DNA of 64,000 bases, taken from the NCBI GenBank assembly GCA_905221605.1, contig CAJNDS010002357.1, positions 594,831 to 658,830 of the forward strand, written 5' to 3'. The position numbers and the translations under genes were made by a program. The stretch is from Symbiodinium natans. Its lineage: Eukaryota > Sar > Dinophyceae > Suessiales > Symbiodiniaceae. Each line of letters opens with the position of its first letter. Positions within the stretch are counted from its first letter, which is position 1. Under the pieces are notes generated by a model. That model was not told the DNA's origin. It saw only the letters and a program-made list of their open reading frames with translations, and ran no database searches. This document shows, in pieces, positions 21,303 through 31,700 of the stretch.

Positions 21303-23745
21303 TCACTTCCTCTTGTAATTGGAAATGCATCCTGAACCCGAAATGGTAAAAGACAACAAGCCTCTCCACCACAAGTTCTAAGAAGCTCCACTGAGAGGTA
21401 TTTCATCGCGGCCCATTCTGCTAGGTCTGCATGATGTTTATGTGGTACATGCGAAGGAGGAGTCCAAGAGACTGTCCGACCCACACATCCAAAAGCAGCC
21501 CTCTCAACGACAACAAAGGCTTGTCAGGTTCGGGGAACGGCTTGGGATTTGGTTTGAGGGATTTAGAGACGGGGACAGCTGTACATACACACGTCGGTTT
21601 TCGGCTGTGGGGCTTTGCCGCAGCAGTTTGGGATGATGGCTCTTCAGGCAATGTGTGCAGCGTTGATCCATCACTGCCAACCTCTGTCATCCTGCTCATT
21701 GAGGCCTTGCAAATTGTCTGCAAGATTCCCAAGAGGGAGCTGCGTGCCGAGGACCGCTTCCCTTGCATCTGCTGACTCGATTTTGTCTTTTTGGGGGCCT
21801 AGGATTGAAAATTGAGGTTTTCGTCACGAGAGTTTGGGATGTTTCGGTTTTCGGTTGTGGTCAGTGAGGTTTCTTGACATTGCCACCGATTTTGTGATTC
21901 ACAGTGTCTTCTCGGCTTGTGCTCAGGACCTTCACAAGCGGAAAGCTTTGCGAGAGAAGTGCGCAACAGACTCCTGCAAACCCCAAAGTCCCAAGGTCAT
22001 AACATCCGAAACCCCCAAAATTCTACAGCCGAAAACTCGAAACACCACACCTGTCTCTTGGCGCCCTTCAGCCAAAAGCTGCATCCTGCTGCAACACTTC
22101 AGAACCCCAGCCCAGAGCAGCTTGTCCCCCAGGTATGGCATGCATCCCACATTAGCCTACAGCCAGAAGCCTGAACCCTTGCCAGCCCCCGAATACTCCT
22201 CGGTATTTTCAAAAGGGGCATCTCTGGGATGTGCGTCCATGACCTTCTTGTTCAGCACCTTGCGACCCAATACCAGCAAGTGGGGCTTCATGTTGTCAAC
22301 TGCCTGAGTCCACCTGCCGCCATGCACCACCACATAGGCAGCTGTGATGTTACCCCACACCCCCTTCCAAAGCTTTGCTCTGAGAGCGATTCGCGAAGTG
22401 CAGGTACATCGCGGCCGTCATCGAGGCGCAGGGCGCCCTCGCGCAGCTGAAGACGGCGGGGGGAGGGGGGGGATAAGGGGTGGGGGGTAGGGGGTGGGGG
22501 GATAGGGGGGTGGGTTTTGGGGCATTGGGGCTCTGTAACCCCTTTACGGCCCAACGAGTCAGCACAATTTGTGGCGTTCTGGCTTCACACGGGCCGCACA
22601 CGTCCCTCAACGTGTTGAACCCAAACCTGCAGTCAGGGCTCCGTCGATGCACCTGGCCGTGCGATGCTGAACCACATTTACGATATGCAGGCGCTGGTGC
22701 AAAGCTGACCTGGGGGTTGGGAGGCCTGCGATGTTGAAAGGCCTTAGGCCAAGTTGAGCAACCTGTCTAGATGTGCAGCTGCCCAATGCACGGTTTGTTA
22801 GTGCGAAAATCCCATCCGATGCCTTGGCCTTTGCCCCAGAACATGCTCTTAAACATGCAAGAGGAAAAGGTAGTTTCGAGTTTCGAGGTTGAGGCTTGAG
22901 GGGTTCGGCCTTGTGACGGGGGCAGCAAGAATGGCAAGTATCAATGGCAGCAGGATCAAGCACGAATTCTCATGCCACAACTGCTTGCCAGATGACGCTC
23001 AAGATCAGGGACATCTTGGAATGGCGGTTGCCATTCTTGCATGATTGCTTCATTCGCATTTGTTTGCGCTTGTTGCATCACTTGCTTCGCCTGTCAGTCT
23101 CGTGCTCTCCCAATTTTGGCTACTCAGTCCACACGTACGCACACAAAGGCGCGCAGCATGTTGCAAGAACTGCCTAGAGGGCCTAGGATGCCCCAAAGGG
23201 GTGGGAGCGCAGCCCGTGATGACAGCAGTACCCAGTGGCCCCCCAGTGGCCTCCAAACCCTCAGAGATGCCAGGGCGGCCCGCGACAAGATTGCAGCTGC
23301 TGGAAGCCCTCTCGCGGAAGCTCCAGTGACGCCAGAGGCAAGGTGCTTGGGTTCTCGGGACTTCCGCGACTTTTTTGACCTTGGCCTGCGTGTGGGCGAA
23401 CGAGTGCATCACAGGTAGAAAGCTGGTCTCCCACCCCTTTAAAGCTTGCAGCCCTAAAGCCCTGACCCTACACTGTCTGCCAGACCCTGATTGACCACGG
23501 ACTCGACGCTCGAATCCAGCTGACATCTTACATCACACGCAACTTGCGCAATTCTTCCACATGCAGCAATGTAGGATCTTTACCCCACCAACGAAGGACG
23601 GCGTGAGAACAGCCTGACGTGCACGTGTGAAATTTCCTGGGCTTCAAGCCCGAAACCCTGGAACACACACCCTGAAGCCCTCAGCCCCAAGCCCTGAAGG
23701 CGCAATTACGAAGCCCCCAGATTCAGCCACAGTCTGGTCAGGAGG
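21303..23745. other. Unassigned sequence with weak exon candidates
   Basis: A possible terminal exon at 21624-21775 (+) follows GCCGCAG and ends ELRAEDRFPCIC at a TGA. At 23228-23418 (+) two overlapping frames are both protein-like, so I cannot choose. A G-run is at 22458-22515. Nothing here matches a known family. Confidence 0.35.
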
Positions 23746-23811
23746 CTAAACCCTAAACCCTAAACCCTAAACCCTAAACCCTAAACCCTAAACCCTAAAC
23801 CCTAAACCCTA
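23746..23811 (-). repeat. Telomere-like repeat, C strand, abutting the retrotransposon
   Basis: Nine CCCTAAA units running directly into the LTR. The array on the other side of the retroelement is in the opposite (TTTAGGG) orientation. Confidence 0.95.
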
Positions 23812-24041
23812 TACGGGGGGCAACCGAAGGGGGACGAGAAACCAAACAGTCAACCCCAACAGAAACCCTTGATTTCCCTGGAACAACCAACAACAAAACC
23901 CAAAGAACAACCCAGCACACCTTTTCAGCAGGGCGCATTGCCCAGGGTCTTGAGCCTTGAGCCAAACATGATTTCCGGGTTTATTAACCCTTTCAACTCC
24001 CAACACTAACTCTTTTCTACAATACCAGTTGCAGCTCCGCA
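23812..24041 (-). repeat. 3' LTR of the Copia element
   Basis: On the minus strand it runs from TGCGGAGCTGC to CCCCCCGTA. It contains GTTTGGCTCAAG followed immediately by a second GCTCAAG (plus-strand 23949-23967), matching the 3' end of the dinoflagellate spliced leader. Confidence 0.95.
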
Positions 24042-24051
24042 CTCCCCCTGT
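24042..24051 (-). other. Polypurine tract
   Basis: ACAGGGGGAG on the coding strand lies directly before the 3' LTR, where plus-strand DNA synthesis is normally primed. A near-palindrome, CCTAGGAAATCCTAGG, sits just upstream. Confidence 0.75.
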
Positions 24052-24227
24052 CCTAGGATTTCCTAGGACACGTTGGAGGTGCAGATCCTTGGCCAAAAAC
24101 CACCGTTTAGGCAGCAGCCAGCTGCTTGAAATGCACATTATGGTTTTACGTCTTCCAGGACGACCCTTCAGCTCATTGGCCGAATCCCTTACCATTGAGG
24201 ATTTCTTCACCTCGAACTTGAAAAAGT

Positions 24228-24791
24228 TTACGTTCCAGCGGCCCGTTCCTCACCAAGGAACTCAGCATTCACCACCCAGCCATCCTTGAGGCAATGCTTA
24301 CAAAGCGTCTTAGCCCTGGGCTGTGAATATCGCAGAACATCACAGTCACTGCTTGCATGCATACAGTTCCCACCCACTGTTGTATACAAAGTGGCACTCG
24401 CAGGAATAACCACCGCTTTCTTGATCCACAGCCATTTATACAGCCGTCGAAAGAGGCACCATGCCAGTTCCCAGAGTATAATTGCTGCCACCAAATACGC
24501 AACAAGGTCTGAATTGTTGACAACCATTTCAATACCTTGAGCCAGAACCATCACCGTAGACGTGTTGGCGACCTTGCACACCCCTTCTTCTGAGCAAAAG
24601 AATCCAGCCGTGGACACTTCTTCGCCACCAGTTGCCATCCCTTGCAGAGATGCAGCCACCATCATGACCGCCATTGCAAGCGAGGCTTTTTTCAAGTCAG
24701 TTCCTTGAACCAACAGTCTGAGACCCCAAAGTGCCTTTTGCTTTGCGTACACCTGTCCACTCATTAACTTAGTCAACAGGTCAGCGATCAT
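24228..24791 (-). CDS. Retroelement C-terminal frame: end of RNase H, membrane segment and Cys/His tail
   Basis: In the same frame as the preceding RT/RNase H piece, separated from it by one TGA codon and one GTA codon. It starts with ADLLTK (residues 3-8), the standard end of Copia RNase H. Then come two hydrophobic stretches (residues about 35-50 and 94-113, the second followed by basic and Trp residues, typical of a membrane stop) and a compact H145, C150, C164-x2-C167 cluster. That cluster resembles small metal-binding tails on other dinoflagellate retroelement proteins and on some bacterial secreted proteins. Ordinary Copia elements end soon after ADLLTK, so about 175 residues are extra. 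Whether the tail was made by readthrough or the TGA is a lesion cannot be told. Confidence 0.85.
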   Translation of the reverse strand: MIADLLTKLMSGQVYAKQKALWGLRLLVQGTDLKKASLAMAVMMVAASLQGMATGGEEVSTAGFFCSEEGVCKVANTSTVMVLAQGIEMVVNNSDLVAYLVAAIILWELAWCLFRRLYKWLWIKKAVVIPASATLYTTVGGNCMHASSDCDVLRYSQPRAKTLCKHCLKDGWVVNAEFLGEERAAGT

Positions 24792-24794
24792 TAC

Positions 24795-25775
24795 TCACCG
24801 CGAAGGTGCGCTATCACCATATAACCACAGAGACCTGACACCGGCTGCTCGAATTCTCAGGTGTCTTGTTCTCCAGCTTCCAGCAGGATATTGAATGATC
24901 GAGCACGTTGAAACCGAATCTGTATACAGCACTTTTTGCAGCGATTCTTCACCTGTTCCAACCAAAGCGGCAATTATAGGGGTGCACGACTGAATCATCG
25001 TTGCTCCCTCTATGGACGCATGTAATTCAGCTTCAGCTGTACTTAAAGCCACCGTTGATTGTCTTTGTGTTGCCCACATCACTGGACAGTCACCCCACAC
25101 CACCACCGCTCCTGAGTGGCTCTTTTCATTTTCACCTGCTGCAAAGCTGGCATCCGCATAGGACTCCACCACCTTAACACCTCGTCCATAACGCAACACC
25201 TCATTCCTTTCTTTTTCGCATGTTGCGATTGCTCCGAACGTCAAGCCTAACGTTGGAGTTGCAGCAAGGTATCGGAAAACTTCCTCAGCCTTTTTAACCA
25301 CAAATCGTGGCCTTCGGGATGTCCACAAAGACAACTGGCTCGTGCAGAACGCCAAATCAGGTCGAGTTTTGATTGCCACCCAGAGGAACTCCCCTACGGC
25401 ACCTTGAGCCGCTCGCAAGGAAGGAATATCCACCTCCTCTTCTTCACCTGGAGTTTCTTTCACCATTGGCAAGTTACTCCCTTTTCCAGTTTCATCGATC
25501 TGATACCCTCGTCGGTTCAGCAAATCTCTCACAAAGTCCTCCTGGTTGAGAAAGAAGCTGCCATTTCGATACCAGATTTGGACACCCAAAAACTTCAGGA
25601 ATCCATCACCGCAGCCTGGACCACAGAACTCGGGTTCAGAAGTTTTCCACTCCTTCCTAATCTGTTCCAAGGCCTCCCGGAGCACTGTCATAGTCCCAGC
25701 CATCAAAAAATCATCCACGTAAAGACCCATTGTCCCTACCAACTTGCTTGCACCTTCCGGCTTTTCTTGTGCCAT
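24795..25775 (-). CDS. Retroelement RT (palm, YVDD) and RNase H
   Basis: 326 codons from an internal ATG. The RT catalytic motif YVDD is at residues 19-22 and the Copia RT motif TRPDLAF at 138-144. RNase H acidic residues are visible: D208 in YADASF, E248 in STAEAE, D286 in YTDS. The polymerase start lies in the other frame, at the end of the large polyprotein. Reading this frame upstream of the ATG gives the expected SLFLI before the palm, so the shift sits at the A5 run (plus-strand 25794-25798). It ends at a TGA in the RNase H tail. Both breaks make the enzyme non-continuous unless there is +1 frameshifting and stop readthrough. Confidence 0.92.
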   Translation of the reverse strand: MAQEKPEGASKLVGTMGLYVDDFLMAGTMTVLREALEQIRKEWKTSEPEFCGPGCGDGFLKFLGVQIWYRNGSFFLNQEDFVRDLLNRRGYQIDETGKGSNLPMVKETPGEEEEVDIPSLRAAQGAVGEFLWVAIKTRPDLAFCTSQLSLWTSRRPRFVVKKAEEVFRYLAATPTLGLTFGAIATCEKERNEVLRYGRGVKVVESYADASFAAGENEKSHSGAVVVWGDCPVMWATQRQSTVALSTAEAELHASIEGATMIQSCTPIIAALVGTGEESLQKVLYTDSVSTCSIIQYPAGSWRTRHLRIRAAGVRSLWLYGDSAPSR

Positions 25776-28700
25776 AATAAGGAACAGACTTGCTTTTTGA
25801 CCTCTGAAAGCTCATTGCTTGTCCATCCTTTGACACCCAAGACATACCTTGAAGACGTTGGTCTCGCCACTCCACCCATGCTGCAGGACTTTCGGCCAAA
25901 CCGTACAAGGCCTTTCTCACAATCCACCGCTCCTCCTTTGTGCAAAGACCCAATTTCACCGCCGCCTTTGGGGGCTGCACCACCACCAAACGCCCTTCTC
26001 TTTGCGCCCTATTCATCGGCGCCGTCAGAAAAGCTTTGGAAATGTCTAAGCCAGCGATGATCCATACCATATATGCTGCGTGCCTCACTTGACACCTGAA
26101 TGTAGTTGAATCTAAGCCTGGAGCGTACAGCGAGTGACGACTGAGTGACCTCGGCCCTTCATATTCTGTAGCTGCCGTTGACGAAATGAAGTTTCCACAT
26201 GCACAGATACGGGCACGTCGCCTCCCTGTCCCTTGCTTCCGGGTAAACACCACCAGACTGGGAACGTACTCAATCACCGGTGCATTAGGCTCTTCCGCCC
26301 ATTTGTCCAGCTTTTCTTGAGTTGTTGGTTCCACCACCTCCAACTCTTTCACCAAAGACGTCACCTCGTCCGACAATGATTCCCTCCACTTTTCCAGCTC
26401 TTGCATGGCTTCTTGTGTAGGGATTGTTTTTGTTTTCAGGAACTCAACCTCCTCTGCTGCCTCAAGCGCGGTATTTTCTTGTACCATTTGCTGAACTTGA
26501 GCTGCTTTGACCAAAAACTTCGATAGCTGTTCCTCAGCCCTTTTTGCTTTAACCAGCCATTCTCTAGTCTCTGATCCTTTTTCTTCACTCGACTCATTGG
26601 CCGATCCATGGAACTCGTCCAAGATGCAACATTCCTGTTCAGCAATTAGGCGTCGAATACTCAAATGCTCTTCTAGAGCCCATTGATGCGCTTCAAACAC
26701 AGCGTAGTCGACTTCTTCTGCAAGGTCGTCCAGCGAGGTCTCTTTCAACGTCATTTTTAACCACTTCCTTTTTTCACCTTCTTCAGCCTGTGGTTCCGGA
26801 AGAGGAAACTTGCATTGGAGAAGATAGCACCTATCCTTGTAGCTCAAACGCTCCATAAAAACAGGTGTGTACCCTGTCAAGGATACCCTGTTCCCTTTCC
26901 AAGGCATAGGACCATGCAGCTTTCTCGGAAAGAACGACATGAAGTTCCAGTGGATATCCACCAATTTTCCAGGTAAGACTTTCTTCCCATAGGATTGCTC
27001 CACCACTTCAGCTCCTTCCTCTAAGACCTTTTCATCCTCAACCCACAGCTGACCATCTTTATAGTCACCAAAGCCACACACATAATTGCAGCAATGTTTT
27101 TCATTGTGACTATCCCTATGCAATGACACCGGAGCATTGCACGCGATCTGAAGAGCAGAAAATTTGGCTTCAGGATTGTGGTGCCTCACGAATGATGCCA
27201 AATAACGACATAGCCATGGTCTTCGATGAGTCTCTTTTGTGATACCACACACTCCGCCATGAGTATAGTGGCCCAACACCAGAGCTCGCGTACTTGTACA
27301 CCAATTGTTGATACCACCTCTTCGATTCACCCTCTTTGGGTATACAATCCCTTCCAAAAGCTCCTCACAGTCCACGTAATCATACATAGACCTTTCATAC
27401 ATTGACTTGGCTTTTTGCTCTTCCTTTTCCAATTGTGTTCCATCCTCAGCAGTCTCACTTTTGCAGACCAAATAAGCATTTTCATGAGGAGAACAGCAAG
27501 TCGGCCAATACTCATCACCAGGAACATTGTCCTCAACATCTGCATTTTCTTCCAGCTCCCCCCGACCCTGCATGTCATCCTCGAAAATTTCTAAGGGCGG
27601 ACTCTCCCCCCGCTTGCGAAGCAAGCGCAAGGAGCCCACATGACCACGCAGTGAAGAGGCCGGGCTTTTCTCCATCAACCGATGGCGAACTGGAGGATCG
27701 CGAGGCGGAGGTAAAGGAGGTCCTTCCTCATCAGCAAACCGAAGCGCCGGTTTTTTCCCCTTGAGACGATGCTCTGGAGGAGAAGGCTCCTGTTCTTCTA
27801 CCCCTTCCAGCTCCAATTCAGGCGGTTCCTTTATATTGGAAAAAATCGTAGTGCAGGGAAATAACACCAGTTCATCCGGATCTTTTGCAGTCCCTTGAGC
27901 TTCCACCCAATAACCACCAGGTAGGTCATCGCATGGACCCAAAAGAAGTGCAGGTTGCGTACGATCGACCCATTGCCGACCTTTCTTTGTTCCATCCGGA
28001 CTCAGCAACTCCCACGGACGACGTTTGACTTGAATCTGAGCACCAAAGGGAAGCAATGCTTTAGGATTCAACCCCAACTCCCTTTCAGCTTTCTGCCACC
28101 GTAACATTGACCAATGGCGAGCAGCCAGTGCCCAGTACGCCGGCCCGAGTCGCGCCTCCTTTAAGAGCGACCTGACACCACGTTTGAATAAACCCACACA
28201 TGCTTCAGCGCGCCCATTTGTTTGCGGGACACCAGGATCACCAGTGGTCCTATATATCAGACGAGTTTCGCAAAAGGACCGGAAGCGTGCATTGACAAAC
28301 TCCCCCGCTCGATCTGAGTGGATTCTCAACACCGGATACCCATGTCTCTGCAAGCGCACCATCATCCTTTGAACTGCCGACAAAACAGTTGTTTGCTGTT
28401 TATCCACAATCGGCTCCACCATAACGAAGTTGATCATACGGACAGGTTGGGTCAAGTGGTCCTTCAGTTCCTTCCAGGATTTTTCAGAAGCTTGGATTTT
28501 CAACACCTCTGCCTCCAGAACTGGCGCAGGTTCCACCGGCGCAGAGTCTTCCTCCTCGAAGTTAGCGACTGCATCGCCTAACCATTCTCCGACACCAGCA
28601 CCTTCATCTGCCACCTGATCTTCCACCTCATCCGCATCTTCCTCCTTTTCTGGAGGGCGACCCACATTGGGATCCAACATTGGAAATTGATACACACCAA

Positions 28701-31700
28701 TAACAGCGTGTCGTGGCTTCTGCTGGTGAGCATCCTTTGAACACTTGTATGGACCCGCTAAGTCCAATGATAAAGTGTAAGCATCCCCATGCTTTCGCCT
28801 CAAATGGCGACGCTCTTTTCCAGCAGCAGACACACAGATTTGACAATCACGTCTGAAGGGAATATGCCCCCTTAGGCAATGGTCACGGAAACGCTCCTCA
28901 GCTGTCAACCTCCGTAACGTCCCTTCTCGTTCTTCCTTTTTTAACACCATAGCTTCCCGTTCAGCATCGCTCTCATGCAACCATTGTGCCAACCTGTGAC
29001 GTATTCTTTTAACCAATCCAAACGCCCATCGCGCCCATATAGAGGATTGTCCCATACGCTCTTCCAGGGTAGAAGCGAATGTTGCTGACCACGGAACAAC
29101 CACGCGAACTTGTTCTAACGATTCCCATAGTTCCATATCAGACACCAGGAAAGTCGTAGGTTTCACCAGAGCATGTCCCAACGCTCCTTGATCAAAGTGT
29201 GCAGCGTACATTCCATAACGCTCACAAAAGCTTTTCACCTCTGGCCAACTCCAGAAGGTAGGACTTGAGAGCCCTTCCTGAGAACCATCCACCAGATCCT
29301 CAGCACTCAAGACCGTTTTGCCGTTCTGAGAGAAATCTTTCCCTATGAGTTCAGGGTCCCCAGGGCTTTCCATGCCAAAAAAGACAGAACTCCCATTGAT
29401 GACTTCAGCAGTTCCACACCTTGAATGCACCGCCACGTCATATAGGAAAAGCATCTTCAGAAGTAAAACACCATCCTTTTGAGCTAATTCTTGATGTGGC
29501 CAAGGAAGACTCTTTAATCCCAACCGTTCAGGCCCACAGCGTCGGCGTAATACAGGTGGACCACCGTCTTCACCTCTCAACCTTGACACTGTCCTGCATG
29601 GAGGTCCTCCCACCACAGCAACCACCTTTCCTTCAGCCGCCAGATGCAGAAGATACTTCCAGACGCTCGAATTATGTAGGTCACCACCTTTTGTCAAATC
29701 CAGCTCCAGTACCTCCACATCCCGACTGGGAAAATGCCATTTTTGTTTTCCCGAAAATAGGTGTACCACCACCCTTTTTGCTCGTGCCAGCCGTCTCCTT
29801 TTATGACGGTTGAAAGGCAACGCCGCAATATCACCACGTGGCCACAGCTCCATCAGCATATTTTCTGGTATATCCCCATAATACCACCGAAGAAATCGCC
29901 AGCATGCCTGGACGAACTCCTCCTCATTCGCTGACGCTGTCCGCGCTGCGCTTTGCAACGACGTTTTTACAGCCACCTCGTTGTCCGTATTCGGACACCC
30001 TTGAACCATACGTGCCACCTTCAAAGCTTGCTTTGGGGAGCACCAATCCATTTCATCAATGATCTGAAGCGCCACCTCCTTTTCTAAACAAGGGCGCCCA
30101 TTCAGATCACGAACGCGAAGTTCCCCCAGAACAGGATGTGAGGCTGTGCACTTGCCACCACGCCACTGAACTCTGAGACCAACCAAGGCGCTCGCTTTGC
30201 CAATTGGCACTAGTGGATCTACCATTTCAGGAGTTACCAGGGTCCCACCTGGGGTAATACACATCTCCCGAGATCCAACAGCTAAAGACACCAACACCTT
30301 TTGCTGCGGAAGCTGTTCTCCAGGACGAAGTGATCCTCTCAAGTCCAACATGCCCATTCCCGAACACTCATTGGTGTCAGAAACCCTGGCCACATGTAGA
30401 ACGCCTACTCCTCGGCCTTCTCCCTGCTTCGGCAACAACGTGGCATCCGACGAACCGACTCCACAGTCCGCCCTTCCATTCCTCCATTGAGAATGGGACC
30501 AAGATACACGCTGCCCTTCAGCATGCAAAACCATTTTTTCAGCTGTTTTGTAATCCATAACCAAACAGCCATGTTCAAACCACAAGAGCTGGTCCAGCGA
30601 AGATTTTGCCCCCACGTGACACATCCCATTGATCACAGTGAGGTTCGCCCCAAACTCCAAAATCAACCAGAGAGGGATAATCAGGGGCCCATTGTCTTCC
30701 CTAATCAACGTCCCTTTCTCTGTAATCCTCATTGTCACACCACCAAGCGCGCTTTGCACCATAACAGTAGTGTCGGGTAAACATTCCCATGGAAAAAGCG
30801 TCCGCACAAGATGCGTAGCAGCTGTATCCACCAACGCCACTCTCCCTTCCTGCTGAAGCAGCCCAGAGCCACATAACATTCGAATACTGGGATCCCCGTT
30901 TGATGCCGACTGTTCTGATGACAGCTTCATAGATTTCAGCACCTCTAACGCTTCAACAAGGACCTGATTGGCCGTTGATGGCGATGAGGGACTTGCAGAA
31001 CCTTTATCCAATCCCGCATTAGCCGTCTCATCTCCCCCTTCAGCTACCTCTGCCTTTTTGGCATTTCCCCATTTCGCACCTTTGCCGCCCTTTCCCCCTT
31101 TGGGAGAATTCCCTTTAGATCTACTCCTCTCAGGATTTGAGTCCACATTGGAACTTGCACCATCCTTATATGGACATTGCGGCTGCAGATGGCCAACGGC
31201 CCCACACTCAAAACATCTTCCTCGTTCAAGGGAGTCTTTGTCATGGCGAAATTTGCAGCGGGATCCGAACTTGCACCCCGCATCGGTCTTCCCATATATC
31301 CAACAGAAAGGACGTTCACCATCTCCGCTGTACCTTTTTCCTTTCCCTTTGCCTTTGTCACCCTCCTCTGTCTCGTCACCAGTTCCCTTTTGGGCCTTGT
31401 TTAACCTGGCCCTTTTCTTGGCGTCCGAGTCCTGCTTCACCTCTTGTTCACCAGCACTATGCAATAGCAGTTCAAACTCTGCCTGTAACATTTCAGCTAG
31501 TTTTGTCGCAGTTTCAGAGGTCGGCGAGTAGTCCACCCCCAATTTCTCCCGAAAGGATGCCACTCTGAAATGAACCGTAGGGTGTTTCGCCAGCAACGCG
31601 GATGACAAACCATCCAATCCCTTGATAAGCAAGGTAGCGTCCGGCTCAGCCGCTCTCAACTCCCTCAATCGGAAACGCCATTGCGCCCATTGACGCACTC

